Shown here: in pieces, positions 23,641 to 37,800 of the stretch
Layout: the number at the start of each line of letters is the position of its first letter
Numbering within the stretch: the stretch's first letter is position 1
Source of the DNA: Cercozoa sp. M6MM
Taxonomy: Eukaryota; Endomyxa: Ascetosporea
Assembly (NCBI GenBank): GCA_040357565.1
Contig: JBDODJ010000010.1
Direction: 5' to 3' (one strand)
Length of the DNA stretch: 64,000 bases
The notes under the pieces: model-generated
The model's database searches: none
What the model was told of the DNA's origin: nothing
Seen by the model: only the letters and a program-made list of their open reading frames with translations
Position numbers and translations under genes: made by a program

Positions 23641-24238
23641 TCCGTCGGCGTCACTGGCATGTAATTAGAAGCGAAGTCGTCACACGTCAAAAAGACTGCG
23701 TTCGTATACGGTACGATGATCGACAATCGTATCGTAAAGCCTAAATTGAGTAAAGCCTATGAGACTCGCAGAACGCGTCAGGCTGCCTTGCCGCAATAAT
23801 GTAGCTAGACTGCCGCTGTCGTGGGGGTGAACGCATACGATACGCAACACAAGTCGAAGTTTCACCGTCCGCGCCGGTCGCTTGCAGGCGGTGTCGGTTT
23901 GTGTTTGTGTTACTGCCAGCATCAATAAATCTCCTTGGCTGACTACGTACGGTACGGTACAGTAAAATGAGTCGTCAGTTAGTTCAGTCTGGTTAATGGC
24001 GGATCTGTTTCCTGCAGAAACCGAGCCAAAACTGTTAGATACGCACCAACATTAGTCCAAGACACTCTCTGAACACAATTTAAAGCGGCACCGTCGACGT
24101 TAGAGAGGTTTATTTTCCAGTTTTTTCAGACTTGATAATTCTCAACATGGGAATTTATCAAGTAAAATTCCGACTCGAAATATCGTTTTTTTTCTTTTTT
24201 GCGAAGTTTTTGTATGAATTCTCATATAGCGAACACAT
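23641..24238. other. Convergent intergenic region
   Basis: Lies between the 3' ends of the TM-protein gene (plus) and the transposase gene (minus). It is AT-rich near 24100-24230. I did not find terminal inverted repeats by eye. Confidence 0.4.
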
Positions 24239-26090
24239 TTAACCACTAACACGTGCGTTAAAATAATCGTCATCCTCCATGCGCATCGCAGCATCATCTA
24301 GGCGACGCTGCACCAGCCCCTGTCGTGCGACTTGGCGTGAAGGTCGATGAAGACACGGGCTTTCATCGCCATCACTCGAGTCAGTGCAAGAAGTTTCATC
24401 ACCAAACTCGTTGGTCTCGTCCTCATGTGACACGTCACTCAACAGAGCTGCTTCATCTTCAGGGCCTTCGACGGCTCGCGCCAAGCTTCGCTCGACTTGT
24501 TCTTGAAGATTGCTCGTCGGTTCGGCCTACCAGTGCACGATAGATGAAACAACAGTATCCTTGAAATACAGCAAATTACAGTGTCACTGTTGTTTCTGGA
24601 GCGTTCAAGCTTTGCTTGTTGAATGCGATCCTCGTAGTACAGCATCCACTCTTTGTCACTGTCGGTGTAGTTCTCATTGATGTCTTCACCTCCATACTCC
24701 ACCATCGCGTCCAGCAAGCGAGACCAGCGCTGCTTTGCTTCCATTTTGATGCAGTTCATGAACCTACCAGAAGCGGAAACACGTTTTTTGAACAGGCTCT
24801 ACATTTCATGATGGTACAGTAACTTAAACTTACCATTGGAGTGCCTTGATTGCCAAGCAAACATCAGAAGGCGTGCGGGCGGACTGTAGTGCGTTCATCC
24901 GTCTTGAGTATCGCTTGCCGACGCTGTGCATACCCTCAGCGCTGTTGATGTGCACCAGTTGGCCATCCGCGGCAGTTCGCGAAAATGTGCTGCCATAAAT
25001 CGAACCCCCAGATAAATTTACAACAGCAAGATGTTGTTGACCTAGTAGAATATGCTGTACCTGATTGAGGAGTGGTTGCACTGGTAATGCTGCATGCCAA
25101 CAAGAGACGTCGACTCGGAGTAGGCTCGCCATTTGTCGGTCTAGCAAACAAACTACAACTTACAACACAAATCGGTGTTTAATCGATACCTGTATGATGG
25201 TTTTGGGTTCAATGTGCTGGCGCACATGCCGTCCAATCGTGTCACTGTCGCGCTTTGGCACAAGCGTCCAGCGAACTTCTTCGACCTCGCGTTTTTTCGT
25301 CCCGTTGTCGCGCGTCGTCTGTGCAACAACATGACATCGCGTATATGCAAACGCGGAAAAGACTGGGCCATGTGCGTACCTCCGACACTTCCGCGAAAGT
25401 GAGTACCCACATTGTTCCAGCCAGGCGACCACGGTGACCGATGTGAAACTTTGGCTGCCCCACACCCATCTCATCAACCTAAATGTAAAGTAATACCTGG
25501 TTACGCATGTAAGTACTGAATGAAAGCTAAAGTGTGGTATCCTATACCTCGGTGAGACCACTCATTTTCTTTTGCTTCTCGCGTGCCACTTCTGCCATGT
25601 ACATCACTTGAAACACGTGCTTCTTGACGCTGCGAATGAAGTCTTTGCCGAGCCCAGTTTCGTCTTGAATTTCACTCACACGGCGCTTTCGGCAGACGCA
25701 CTGGACAACTCGGAGTACTTCGTGGAGTTGCTTGCGGTGGGGAGCGAAGAAGTTCGGAATGCCACAATCACGCAGCTGCTTTTCTCTATCGCAGACATGC
25801 ATACTATTCGACGACAATGTCAAGGCAAATGCATTAAATACCGTTTGCACTTGTCACAAACAAAAGCAACACGAAAGACAGCACTTTGGGGCAGCAACAC
25901 TGTCGACATCGACTCAGCAAATTGTTGCTTTTTCTTCAAAAACTTCTTGAACGTCGTGAGTTTTCCAAGCGCCACAAAGTCTTGCAGTGACGGATGGAAC
26001 CAGCGTGTTCCGAGCTTGGTACTGGAAGAACTCGCGCTGTGATGAGCATGTGCTCTCCCTGCACTCTCTAAACAAGCATCAAAGAGCACA
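24239..26090 (-). CDS. Merlin/IS1595-type (ISXO2-like) DDE transposase gene
   Basis: Transposase homologue. In order: a possible N-terminal zinc-binding segment (VAFVCDKC), then EIQDETGLGKDFIRSVKKHV, a helix-turn-helix-like stretch. The ISXO2/Merlin catalytic domain follows: VDEMGVGQPKFHIGHRGR (first Asp), GTMW, EVRWTLVPKRDSDTIGRHVR with HIEPKTIIQ, TDKWRAYSE (second Asp), HYQCNHSS, and VHINSAEGMHSVGKRYSRR (catalytic Glu). This matches the family pattern of D, then D-x-W-x-A-Y, NHS, and H-x-N-x-x-E-G. Five or more introns join in phase through the catalytic core. The C-terminus is an unusual acidic tail (LSDVSHEDETNEFGDETS), TAA 24241-24239. The start is not fixed; the 5' exon is about 26.0-26.1 kb. 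Intact reading frame and introns suggest an active or domesticated copy. Confidence 0.75.
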
Positions 26091-28413
26091 TTTTAAATAC
26101 GCGAGTAAGCTAAACACACAGCCCCAAGCACAAGCAAGAACAATACACACCAACACCCATACACGCGTTTGTCAATTACCATTCAACAGCTTCACTCGCA
26201 CTCGCATGTTGTTTTTCGAGTGACCGCGGCAGCAGGTGGGCCACCGTCCTGCATTTGGACCGAAAAAACGCTCTAACACGAAAGGAAATAACGACCCATC
26301 GTTCGGAAAGGCTCTGTCGAACGTAAAACGGTCGAAAAAGTCGTCCAACTGCTGTAAACAACGCGTAGACATGACAAAAAAGGGTACTTTCTCAGGCAAA
26401 AAAACTGAAAAATCGCAAGATAAAACAGAAAAATGCTCAGGCCTACATTCTGAGCCCGTCTTAAAAGTACTAGAATGAGTTAAATTCTTAACAGGCAACA
26501 TGTTAGACACACTAAACGGTCAATCTGTGCAGGAAACAGATCCGACAATATCCGTTCAGTCTACTAAGAAACCAACTATGTAAACTTAGTTTCCAGTCCT
26601 TAGAGGTAAGATTTCAAGTAAGTTTCATGTAACCGAAACCTCAGCGTCACGGGGCATAGTGCCGGGAACGGAACAACTCGTGCCATCTACGCTCGCAATT
26701 AGCGTCATGCCTTGCGTCGAAGGCGTTTCTTGTCGATGCCGACGAGAAGAGACGTCGGCTTTTGTTTGATCTATGGTGCGTTACTGGCATGGAACGACAG
26801 ACCTTACTTATCTGGTGGCTTAAATGCCTTTCAGCTCGCCACATTTCTGACCAGCTGTAATTAATAAAGTGTTACTGCAAACTTTCAGTAGTCATTGCTC
26901 TGACCCGTCCGCATGGAGGTCATAATCCACGTCTCAACCAAGTTTGAGAATGGAGAGAAGTTGTAAGAGTGTTTTGGCTTGGTACCTAACTACTGACTCA
27001 GTGCATTGCTGTTGCTGTAGATATTGCCTGGACAGAGTCCTTGCAGAGAAGCAGAAAGCTCCGTCACGGCTTCGGGCTGGTCAGTGAGCTCATTCCACTC
27101 ACTTCGTCGTGTGCTTACATGTGGAGTTTTTCTTGAACGCATTGTTACAACCAAGGACGTCTTCCTCCGGTCGAAATCCAGTGGGATCACCTCGAGACCC
27201 AGTAGGGGTATTTCACCTTCAGTTCTAACGTTGTTGACTGAGTGACGACTTATCTAGCTGAATGATTTATTTAATCTCTCCTTTCCATTACTGATTGGGC
27301 CATTGAGCCGCAGTATCAAAAGTGTTGTTGTGAGATTGTCAATTTTAGTGAAGAAAACGACTAAAGAAAAGTAAGAATGTAAGGTCGTTTAATTTAGTGT
27401 TCGTTCGACGTCTCAATAAACCGAAAGATATCAGAAGAGAGGAGGTTTCCCCCAAGGTAGGGCCGTCGTCGAGAGTGTTGAGGTTTGTTCGAAGACAAAC
27501 AAAAAGAAAACACTCTTGCCAGCTCAAGATAGAGCAAGTCAGTTGCTTTGGTGTCAACTTGCACGGTACCCTTTGAGGTACCTGGTATCTTGTAAGAGGG
27601 CTGTTTCAATTCTTGCAGCAGTTTCGAGCTGCTCGCGTCGCCAGGCAACACTCAATTTTTAAGCAGACTCTCAACCTTAGCAAAACACTTCAATTCTTAT
27701 TTGGCACGACTGATAGGTGCTTCCACGCGGAGCAAGTAGTCACGTCAGCCGAGTAGGTTATTTGATGTTGACAGTAGCAAAAGTGCAAATTATGGCAAAA
27801 AGTGGCAATTTGGCAGCAGCGTAGCGACAAATCGATTTATCAACACCGACTACCAGTCGAATGCCGTGCACTCGACAACCCGACTTGAAGTCAGTAAAAT
27901 TTGCATTTGTCACACGGAAAGAAGTTATGACCATCGTGCTCCTGTTGACAAACACACTATCAAACTAGTTGGTGGCACAGTACGTGCATCAGGCGGCAAT
28001 TCGCAAGCTGAGAGGAAGAGGCACTCTACCAGTGGAACATGACTTGATGTCGTCAGTAGAGCCGCGTAGTTCCTGCAGAGTCGCCTGGAAAAAGCGGTAC
28101 GCCGTCATCTCTGAACCCTACACGCAGGACACAAGTGTATCGGTAGCAAAAAAGAAGAAAGAGAGCTACACACACGAGACGGCAGAACAGGTTCGCCGCA
28201 GGCGCGCGCCATACATTCGCCTCGTTACACATGGACAGCACTCTGTGCGTAGATCACCTTTTTAAACAGGAAGTAACATAGTAACAAGAAAATATACGTT
28301 TGTCGCGGAGAGTCTGGCGCCGAAGGCGCGTGCAACGCGCGCACACTGAGACGGAGCGTCGTCTTGCTCGCTACAACATATAACATCCTGCGATGAGTTT
28401 GCCAAACATAGAT
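26091..28413. other. Gene-poor region, ~2.3 kb
   Basis: No gene can be supported here. One basic open frame (27969-28265, plus; no ATG at its 5' end) contains GRGTLPVEHDLMS and KKRYAVISEPYTQDTS but has no recognised domain; it could be an exon of an unidentified small gene. A motif near 26551 is shared with 34132. Confidence 0.3.
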
Positions 28414-31043
28414 TCAGAATGTACCATCGTGGAAGGAGACCTGCAGCTCGCCGGCTTCGGTATTTTCAATGCTGAGCGAACTTTGTCGCATCAAAAGATC
28501 GCGTACTCGTCGTCGTACATCCCAGGCTTCTGTATGAAAAGACAAATTTCCACAATCAGAGAATATAGCAAATATACCAGAGCCACTGATCTCAGCACTC
28601 CAGCAATGTCCTTCTTCGCGCTGGCAACGTATTTGAATCTCCGGCTGACCGGTCTGCATCAGGGAATTTACAGAAGCGAAGAATGCAGGAAGATAGGAGG
28701 AGAAACAAAGGCGTAGAGAGAAGGAGGTAGGACCTGCGAGTGCTCATCGTCACGCATATCGTCGAGGGAAAACCCGTCCAGCGCAGAAGCCGGTGTGCCA
28801 ACACTGCCGCCACTGACACTGTTGCAACCATGCTCACTATCGCCCGAGCGGCGCCTACGATTGTGCCCACGCGGACTCAGTTCCTGTGACTCCCTCCACG
28901 ATCTGTTCACGTCGACAAATTGCGGCAGGGACATCATCGACGGACCATGCGGAGGCGTGGCAGTCACCTGCAGCAAATGAGTGTCAGCACTCTGTACAAC
29001 CCTGTAAAATACAAGGCATATACCTCAAATCGCTCGGCAAGCCGACGCGAGCGGGTTTCCGCCGGCACTTCCGGCAAGTGCGCTATCGCGCTGTGTACGG
29101 GTGTGGCCAACAGTATTTGCACTGCACTCAGCACGGCCACAGAGGTAACAGAACGCAAAGGAGTCGCAGTAGAAAAGTTACAGGAACGGTCGGATTGCGG
29201 AGCGATGGGAACAGGACGTGAGTGCTGCCGCACCTCGTCCTCGCTGTCGCAGACGTCGAGCATGTCCGTGCACACAGAGTCTACGACATTGACCTCGTTG
29301 GTGCGACTGCCGGGTGTATGCATTGCGTCTGTATGCCGCTTGGAAGCGGTGACCCGCGTGTCGACTGCGCGCGGTTGCTGCGCGAGTGCTCGAGACAGTG
29401 CGCTTTGTCGCTGCTGTATCTGCAGTTTTTGTTGGTACATTCCCTGCAGCAGGGCCGCCATCTGTGCGTGGCGCGTCTCTTGCCAGGCACGCGTGCACTG
29501 CGGCAGCAGCTCCTTCACAAGGTCTGTAGGCCAAGGAGTAAAGGAGGGCATATGTATATATACATAAAATATAAATGCTAGGGTGGGGTATACCAGCTCT
29601 CGAAGGGACAGCGCCTTGCATCCATGGGTGCTTGAGAATGCCGGCCACAGTGAGTCGCTTGTGCGGCTCGGGCGACAGCAGCCGCTGCAGCAGATCACGC
29701 GCCTCCGACGAGATCTCCTTCGGATATACGCCGTTTTGCAGATTGACATAGTGCCGACACCGTCGCAGCGACCGGTTGATCGACTTGTAGAGCGGCCGGC
29801 GGAAGGGCGGCTTGCCCGTCAGCATGATGTACAACACGACAGCGCAGCTCCACAAGTCCGCCGGCTCGCCTCGGTAACCTCGGCTGTCGAACAGCTCCTT
29901 GTTGTACGATACTTCTGCGGAGCAGCAAAGATAACAAGGGAGACAAAGGAGTGACAAAAGTGGTACCAGGCGCCGTGTACGGTTGCGAGCCAATGGCCGA
30001 GTGCAGCACGAGGTCAGACAGCACGAGGTGCGGAGCCGACGAGGCGATGGTCGACCTGGGGTGGCTGGGCGAAACAGTGGAGCCCTCGCGAGAGCGTTTG
30101 TTGCCTGCTGCGTTTGGAAGCGATGACGAGGATGAGGAAGAGGAAGATGAGGCCGACAGTGAAGTTCCTGGTGAGCGCGGCACAGCGTCGACGGCGAGGT
30201 TGGCGGCCAGGCCAAAGTCAACGATCTTGAGGTCAAAGTTGCGCGATATCACGAGATTCTCCGGCTTGATGTCGCGGTGAATGAAACCCCGCGCGTGCAG
30301 AAACGACACGCCATCAATCAGTTGGTGGAAGAACAGACGCGCCAAAGGCTCACTAAGCGGACCTGTGTGCATCAGCAAACCGAACAGTTCCCCGCCCAGC
30401 GCGAGTTCCTGCACCACGAGTGTCACATCGCGCGTGTCTTGCATGCCTGGACAACGCACAAAGCAAACAGCATGGTCTAGCCGCAGAAAAACTAAAGGAT
30501 AAAACCATGGTGCAAAGAGTCATGGGGAGCGCAGTGAGCACACTGATCGTCGGGTCCGAGCGGCACAAACTCGCTGCACCCACACGCGGTACACCAGGTA
30601 CCCGTGAGCTTCGCACTATCGATGATTTCGTGCACACTGATGATGTGCGGGTGCGACGATGCTGCGCGAAGCACTTCAATTTCGCGCGCCATACGCCGTC
30701 GCAACCGCTCGTCGCGGAAACGCGAGCGATCCATGATCTTGATCGCGAACGCTTTTTCCGTCTCACGATGCAGCGCGTATCTCACTTCGCCAAACGCACC
30801 AGAGCCGATGACCTGTGAGAACACGAATGAAGTTATCTTCGAAAATAAAAATCATAAGATATCCCGCAGCTGTACCTGGCCAAGTTCGTAGCTGCCAATG
30901 ACGCGTCCTGTCACAAGCTGCGGCTCGTGCTGCTGCTGAAAGGCGTCACAGGCATCCTCGAATGATTTGCTTGACGTAAGATCGTCATGCCCTTCACGTT
31001 CGTTGTGATTGTGCTCCTCTTCCATGAGACCGAAGGACCACAT
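28414..31043 (-). CDS. CAMK-like serine/threonine protein kinase
   Basis: Protein kinase with N-terminal catalytic domain. ATG 31043 (MWSFGLMEEEHNHNE). Kinase motifs in order: GSYELGQVIGSGAFGEVRYA (Gly loop), AFAIKIMDRSRF (VAIK Lys), REIEVLRAASSHPHIISVHE (helix C Glu), ELALGGELF, FIHRDIKPENLVI (catalytic loop), IVDFGLAANL (DFG), GSQPYTAPG followed after an intron by EVSYNKELFDSRGYRG, then DLWSCAVVLYIMLTGKPPF, and KRLTVAGILKHPWMQG. Between DFG and the PYTAP motif is an insert of about 60 residues rich in Ser (LSASSSSSSSSSSLPNA), which replaces the usual ~20-residue activation segment. The C-terminal half has a Gln-rich coil, low-complexity Ser/Arg stretches and a terminal domain (EIQIRCQREEGHCWSAEISG) that could be KA1-like. 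The architecture recalls AMPK/CHK1/CIPK relatives; the exact subfamily is uncertain. TGA 28416-28414. Confidence 0.85.
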
Positions 31044-31556
31044 TCCTTTCTGCGCAAGCGCTCGATGCCGCTTGCCTGAGTCAGATAAACTACACCCGGC
31101 AAGTGCTGTGTTTTGTTCAGTCAAAATGCGACCCACCGATGGTTGAAAGTATAAGAGACGCAGTGCCTCGCACGTACGAAGCGTTCGAGTCCCGCAGACG
31201 TGAAACAGACACACGGCGCGCTTGATCACGATGGGGAAACGCTTCGACGAATTTCGACACAAACAAGAGCGAATTCGCACGGAAAGCGTCACCAATGGCC
31301 TCCCTCCGCTAAATTCGTGACGTTTAACGACTTCTTGCGGCTCGAAGCTTCCGAATTGATGCAGAGATTTTTTAAACTTTTTGAAGCGTTTTTGGATCAA
31401 CATCACCCTGATTAGTATTTAATTTTTTCTTCGGTGCATGCTGTCGCTTAGTACGGTTGAGTTAAAACAAAAGAACAATCGAATCTGCCCACGCATCCGC
31501 GCCGAATCTCAGCTTCGCTTCAGTGAGCAGCATGCTATTCGAGCTACAGTGAGCTG
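31044..31556. other. Intergenic region
   Basis: Holds the kinase promoter and the 3' end of the AP-2 sigma gene, both on the minus strand. An open frame extends upstream of the chosen kinase start to 31406, so a longer N-terminus cannot be excluded. Confidence 0.4.
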
Positions 31557-32246
31557 CTACTCGAGCTGCTCCAGTTCGCGCATGCGATTCAGAATTGTGG
31601 TTTTGTTGGTTTCCTCGAGCTCGCCGTTAAGTAGGTACTCGTCGAGGATTTGGTAGACGACGTGGAAGTGGTGAATCAAGTCAAGCTCGCGCACGGAGCC
31701 AAAGTAGCGATCCAGAAGTTCGACGAACAGGTGGATGGCTGTCATACTAGGGCATACAATGCAAGTCGCTGAGACTCAAACGAAGGAACGCACCTTCCAA
31801 GAGCGCGAGCTCGTTGTCGGCAGTATCGGCACAAAAGGAGAAGAAAAGGCCACAGTAGCGACGGTAGATCACACGATAGCCTTCGTAATCAACGAAGTTC
31901 GTGTGCCGCGAGTCACGCTTCGTCACCAGTCGAAGTCTGTTTGATACAGCATGCAAATTTGTCGCTGACAAATTAAAGCGCGTACATTTGCTCTTCGACC
32001 TTTCGCTTTTCTTCGCCGCCTGTGAGTGTAAAAAGGCACGATGTGGCCAGTCGCACAATAAGACAGTCGCACAATAAGATAGGGCGAAAACTTACTGTAG
32101 TTGACGTAATACTTGGACAAACGTGTCCTTCCTTGGCGATTTTGCACCAAGAAAAACTTAATCTACACAGATTTTAAGACAAACATGAGGACAACGTAGA
32201 AAACCAGCAAAAAAATTGCACAATGCAAACAAGCTCGAGTCACCAT
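31557..32246 (-). CDS. AP2S1: AP-2 adaptor complex sigma subunit
   Basis: Small subunit of the AP-2 clathrin adaptor, which sorts cargo at the plasma membrane. Splicing restores the whole family pattern: MIKFFLVQNRQGRTRLSKYY, GEEKRKVEEQ, RLVTKRDSRHTNFVDYEGYR, VIYRRYCGLFFSFC, NELALLEAIHLFVELLDRYF, SVRELDLIHHFHVVYQILDE, and LNGELEETNKTTILNRMREL, then TAG at 31559-31557. Total length is about 142 residues, normal for the family. The start codon ATG (32246-32244) forms the end of exon 1 by itself and is followed at once by an intron, so ATG|GTGACT...GTGTAG|ATT AAG. The HTNF and IYRRY motifs fit AP-2 sigma better than AP-1, AP-3 or AP-4 sigma. It is divergent from the gene at 32610. Confidence 0.92.
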
Positions 32247-32609
32247 TTCCAGCTTCACGACACCAGACAGCGCTTTTTGTCACAAGGCCAAGGTGCTCAA
32301 CCACACACGCTTCTCTCCACTTCCTGTTAGTTACTGTACTTTACAGGTGTAGTTGAGGTTGGCAAAGACTGTTTTGGCATTTTCTTTAATATTTAACCCA
32401 GGCCGATCGGGCATTTTAATTATTTCGGTCCTTCTGCATCCTGTACAGGCCAGTTCACTGCATCCTGGTAGAGAGAGCATTATTGTCTGCAAAGTAGAAG
32501 TCCTGAAATTGCAACACGCCAGGTGGATACTTCTGCCATTTTTCCTTGGCTTTTGGTGCCTTTTAAGTGCTGGATTACTGGCTTGCTGTACCCACAGAAG
32601 TACCAAGCC
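32247..32609. promoter_or_regulatory. Divergent intergenic region
   Basis: Lies between the AP-2 sigma start (minus) and the start at 32610 (plus). It should hold both promoters and the 5' UTRs; no specific element is identified. Confidence 0.4.
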
Positions 32610-34095
<1,486 letters not shown>

Positions 34096-34850
34096 CCGCG
34101 ACGCGATACGATCGATCGCGTAGTTAGTTAGTTCAGTCTACAAAGAAACCAACGCAACTGTGTAGTTCTCTGTACCAGTCCTGGCGGTGGGTCACGAGCG
34201 CATGGCCGTAGACATTGATAATATTGCCGTTGCCGCTGCTGTGTCTGCCAAGCTCGGGTTTACTTGACCCATCCGTATTCAACTTCCGTTTCCTTCAAGC
34301 TACCATCAGTGGCATAGATCTGTTGTATACCTGGCTTGTTTGATATCTCTCGGATCAGTTGGGACTTGTTCCTGTGTTGCGTGTAAGTTTAGACCATGTT
34401 GGACGTTCCCCGGGTCTGTTGGTTGTTTGGACTCTGCTTCCCAGTACCTTATTTATTCTTTGGGCATGTTTCGAGCTGTCAGCAATTTTGTATTTCTTTG
34501 CTGATTGTTTCCAAACAGAGATAGGTGCTGGAAGACATTTTCGCGTGACGATTGACTAGTTCTGCCTCCTTGGCCAGCGTATCGCTCCATTCTCGGCGCT
34601 TGTTGAACTTCACAACTGAGTACAGTAGCGGCTAGTCTTAAAACAACTTTTGAGAGCATATTTTAGCTCCGCAGGATTCTAATCTTGCCTCGAAACCCCG
34701 TTGTACACCGATTTACAAGTCAATTTTAACGGCTTGGCTTTTGAAACATTCCAGCATACCCATAATAAGGTCGGACCTGAGATGTCAACGCAAGACGGTG
34801 ATGCATTCAGATAAAATCGGCCCGATCGGCAGCTTGAATGGCGACGACCT
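34096..34850. other. Convergent intergenic region
   Basis: Between the 3' ends of the gene at 32610-34095 and the calpain gene. It carries TAGTTAGTTAGTTCAGTC at 34123-34140. No coding signal is supported. Confidence 0.4.
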
Positions 34851-37800
34851 TTAACAATCACCCATGCGCTCGAATGTTATCGGTTGATCCGCATACACCC
34901 TAAACAATTTCAGTGCAACACCTGGGTCTATGGTGTGTAAAGAACATAGAGCCCTTGGTCCAGAGTAAGGTACTTGAGAGTAAAACTTCGGCACTTGCGA
35001 GGGTGAAATGTTGAACACATCACAGTAAGGACGTCTCCACACTGGAAGGCATTGTCAAAGAATGAAAGTAGTTGGGGATCCAGTACAGCGGGTTGGTTTA
35101 CCTCATCCACTTTCAACGTCGTTTCCAGAACAACGTCCCTCGAGTAGGTGTAACTTCCCTCGTTTGCCTGAAGCAGTTTTTTGCCGCTCTAAATACCCGC
35201 ACATTTTCACTCAAATTGAAGGGACAATAATAGCTTCGATTTAAACAGATTTGACTTTGCGATCGACTCGTTCGTTTTCGGCAAAGTCTTTGTAAATCTC
35301 AAGGCCAATCGCTTCAACCCTTCGTTGACCTTGTTTGAGTTGTGCACCTCGCCAGTCAGCTTGCGAGAGATGGAAAGCGATGCGAGTTTCCTACGCACAG
35401 TGAGTTCTTTATAAGCTCATTTATAGCAGTTTAAGAGATTTGTACAGGAGCGACAAGTCGAAGACGGTAATGCGGATTTTGTGATACAGTGCCATAATTC
35501 GTGCAGCCTCCCGCGGTTGCACTGGTCACGAGAAACAAAATGTCGATGTATTACTTCTTTGAGGAGTTAAAACTAAGAAACAGATAATTACGAGGTCCAT
35601 TCGCTGTCGATTCGCATGCGTACTGGCCAATCGCTTCCACCAAGCAAACGGCACACGTACACCTAAAAAATACAGTACAGCAGGACATCTGTAGTGCCAA
35701 CTAAAACTCAATGACGAAACAGTGAGTGTCATAAAAGGAACTGGTAGCTAGTCAATTTACCTGCCTAAAGTTGTCTATGAAGTCGGATAACTGAATCCAG
35801 AACACGCCTACGTTTCAATGGTAGCATGAGTTTAAATTTTGTTAATATTTAGATAGAGGAGTCGGAGGGCAAGAGCGGACTGCTGTACCGTCATCACCGT
35901 TGAACTTGTTCCAGCCAAGCTTCTTTTTCATGCGCCGTGTCCAATTTGCGGTATCACCGTCGGACCTACCAGCACATTAAAACAGTTTTGACTTTAGCCT
36001 GAAAGCGATAGGCCTACCAGGTGCCTTTCCATTCGGTACGCGCCCATGGGTTCTTCAGTTGTATCAGTCTGTGTCCATCTACCTCTCGAACCTTTAAAGA
36101 AAACACAAAATCAACAAACAAAAACTAAAACAAAAAAAAAAACAAAAAAACAAAAAACAAAACAAAAATCGAGTAACAACTGACTTGAAGTCATCCAGAC
36201 CCTGTTTTGAGTTCTACCTGCAGGATGGCATAGGCATGTCCTTGCACAATTCCAAGAGCTGACGCGTTTTCCGGCGAGTCAGATCCCGAAGGACTGCCAG
36301 CACCCAAGAGATGACCAAGCTTGTGGTATTCAAGCATCGCGGCCCACACTTTGTCAGGTGAGTCGATGCCACCGTTTGAACCGGGCTTGTCGAGCTCTTT
36401 CAACTTGATTCGAGAAGGAATACCACCTACAGGTAAATCGAATTTTACATTTTACTGGATACGATAAACGTCTGCGACCAACTTGAAACTAAACAGCAGA
36501 CGACGGACCGGTCAAGTCTGCCAAAGCTTGATCGACCCAGCCACCTTCGATCGCTGCGTAGGACCCATACAACTACCGAACAATGGGATGTTATCATCAA
36601 ATCGTTTTTGATAAGACAGCTGAGGTGCTTTATCGGTGGTACCTTTGCCCAAGCTTTCTCCAGCAGACTCACCCAAATCTCACCGAGTTGCGTTGATCGA
36701 CCGAAACAGGGCCGCTTCCTGGAAGTAGCCAATAGGCAAAGGTATTATAGGCAGACTGAGAACGTGAAAAGTCAGGAAAAAGCAAAAGGACGGTGTAAAT
36801 TTAGGGGGCGAAATATATATGAGGCATAGGGAAGAGCAAAATGGATTCGCCCAAACCATTTATCGGTCGGAAACCTGTCGTCGACCTGGAAAAAGGCAAA
36901 ACACAAACGAAAGTAAACTCGAGAAGACGGCATAAAATGTAATCTATCTCGGTACCACGATGCAATGTGGTTCGTTGTCCTTGTACAAAATGACAGAGTA
37001 TACTCCGTGCTGCATACAAACTCACATACACACAACGTACACTCATAAACTATATACATTCATTCACACATGCTTTTCCTTTCACACATGCATACATGTA
37101 TACATACACATACACACACACACATACAAACATATACATACATACTACATACAGTAAAGACGTACAAACATACATACATACATACATACATACATACATA
37201 CATGCATACATACATACACATACATACATACATACATACATACATACATACATGCATACGCATACACATACACACATACAGTCACATACATACATACATA
37301 CATACATACATACATACATACATTCATACATACATACATACATACATAGCATACATACATACATACATACATACATACATACATACATACACACATACAC
37401 ACATACATATACTTACATTAAAGTATAGGCATACATACATACATAAATTTACATACACGAAGCATACATAAATACCTTTCGCTTCGTTTCTTCGTGGATT
37501 TTATTATCACAGTTAGGGAATAGCGCTTTTAACAGATCCGGACGTCTGTGTGACAGCACGGCGAGTCTGCAAAAAAGAAAATGAGTGTCTGCTTCGCACA
37601 TCCAGCATAAAAACCACAAATTTACGATGACAGCAGCCAGCAATCCCCGATGATGCCTGTTAAATGTTTGTAGTGTAGGCTTGTAGAGGTGTAAGGATGA
37701 ATAATCGATCATGATTGTGGAAAACCTTGCTTGATATCCAATGCGTCGACAGGCGGTGTGAATCTACCCGACCCCAAAGCAAGAAAAGTGTCAATCAAAA

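Noticed and set aside
26172-26510. Overlapping open frames on both strands upstream of the transposase
   Set aside because: Neither shows motifs or splice links to the transposase; probably chance frames in AT-rich DNA.
27969-28265. Possible basic protein of 98 residues
   Set aside because: No ATG at its 5' end, no recognised domain and no confirmed splice partner; mentioned only as a low-confidence exon.
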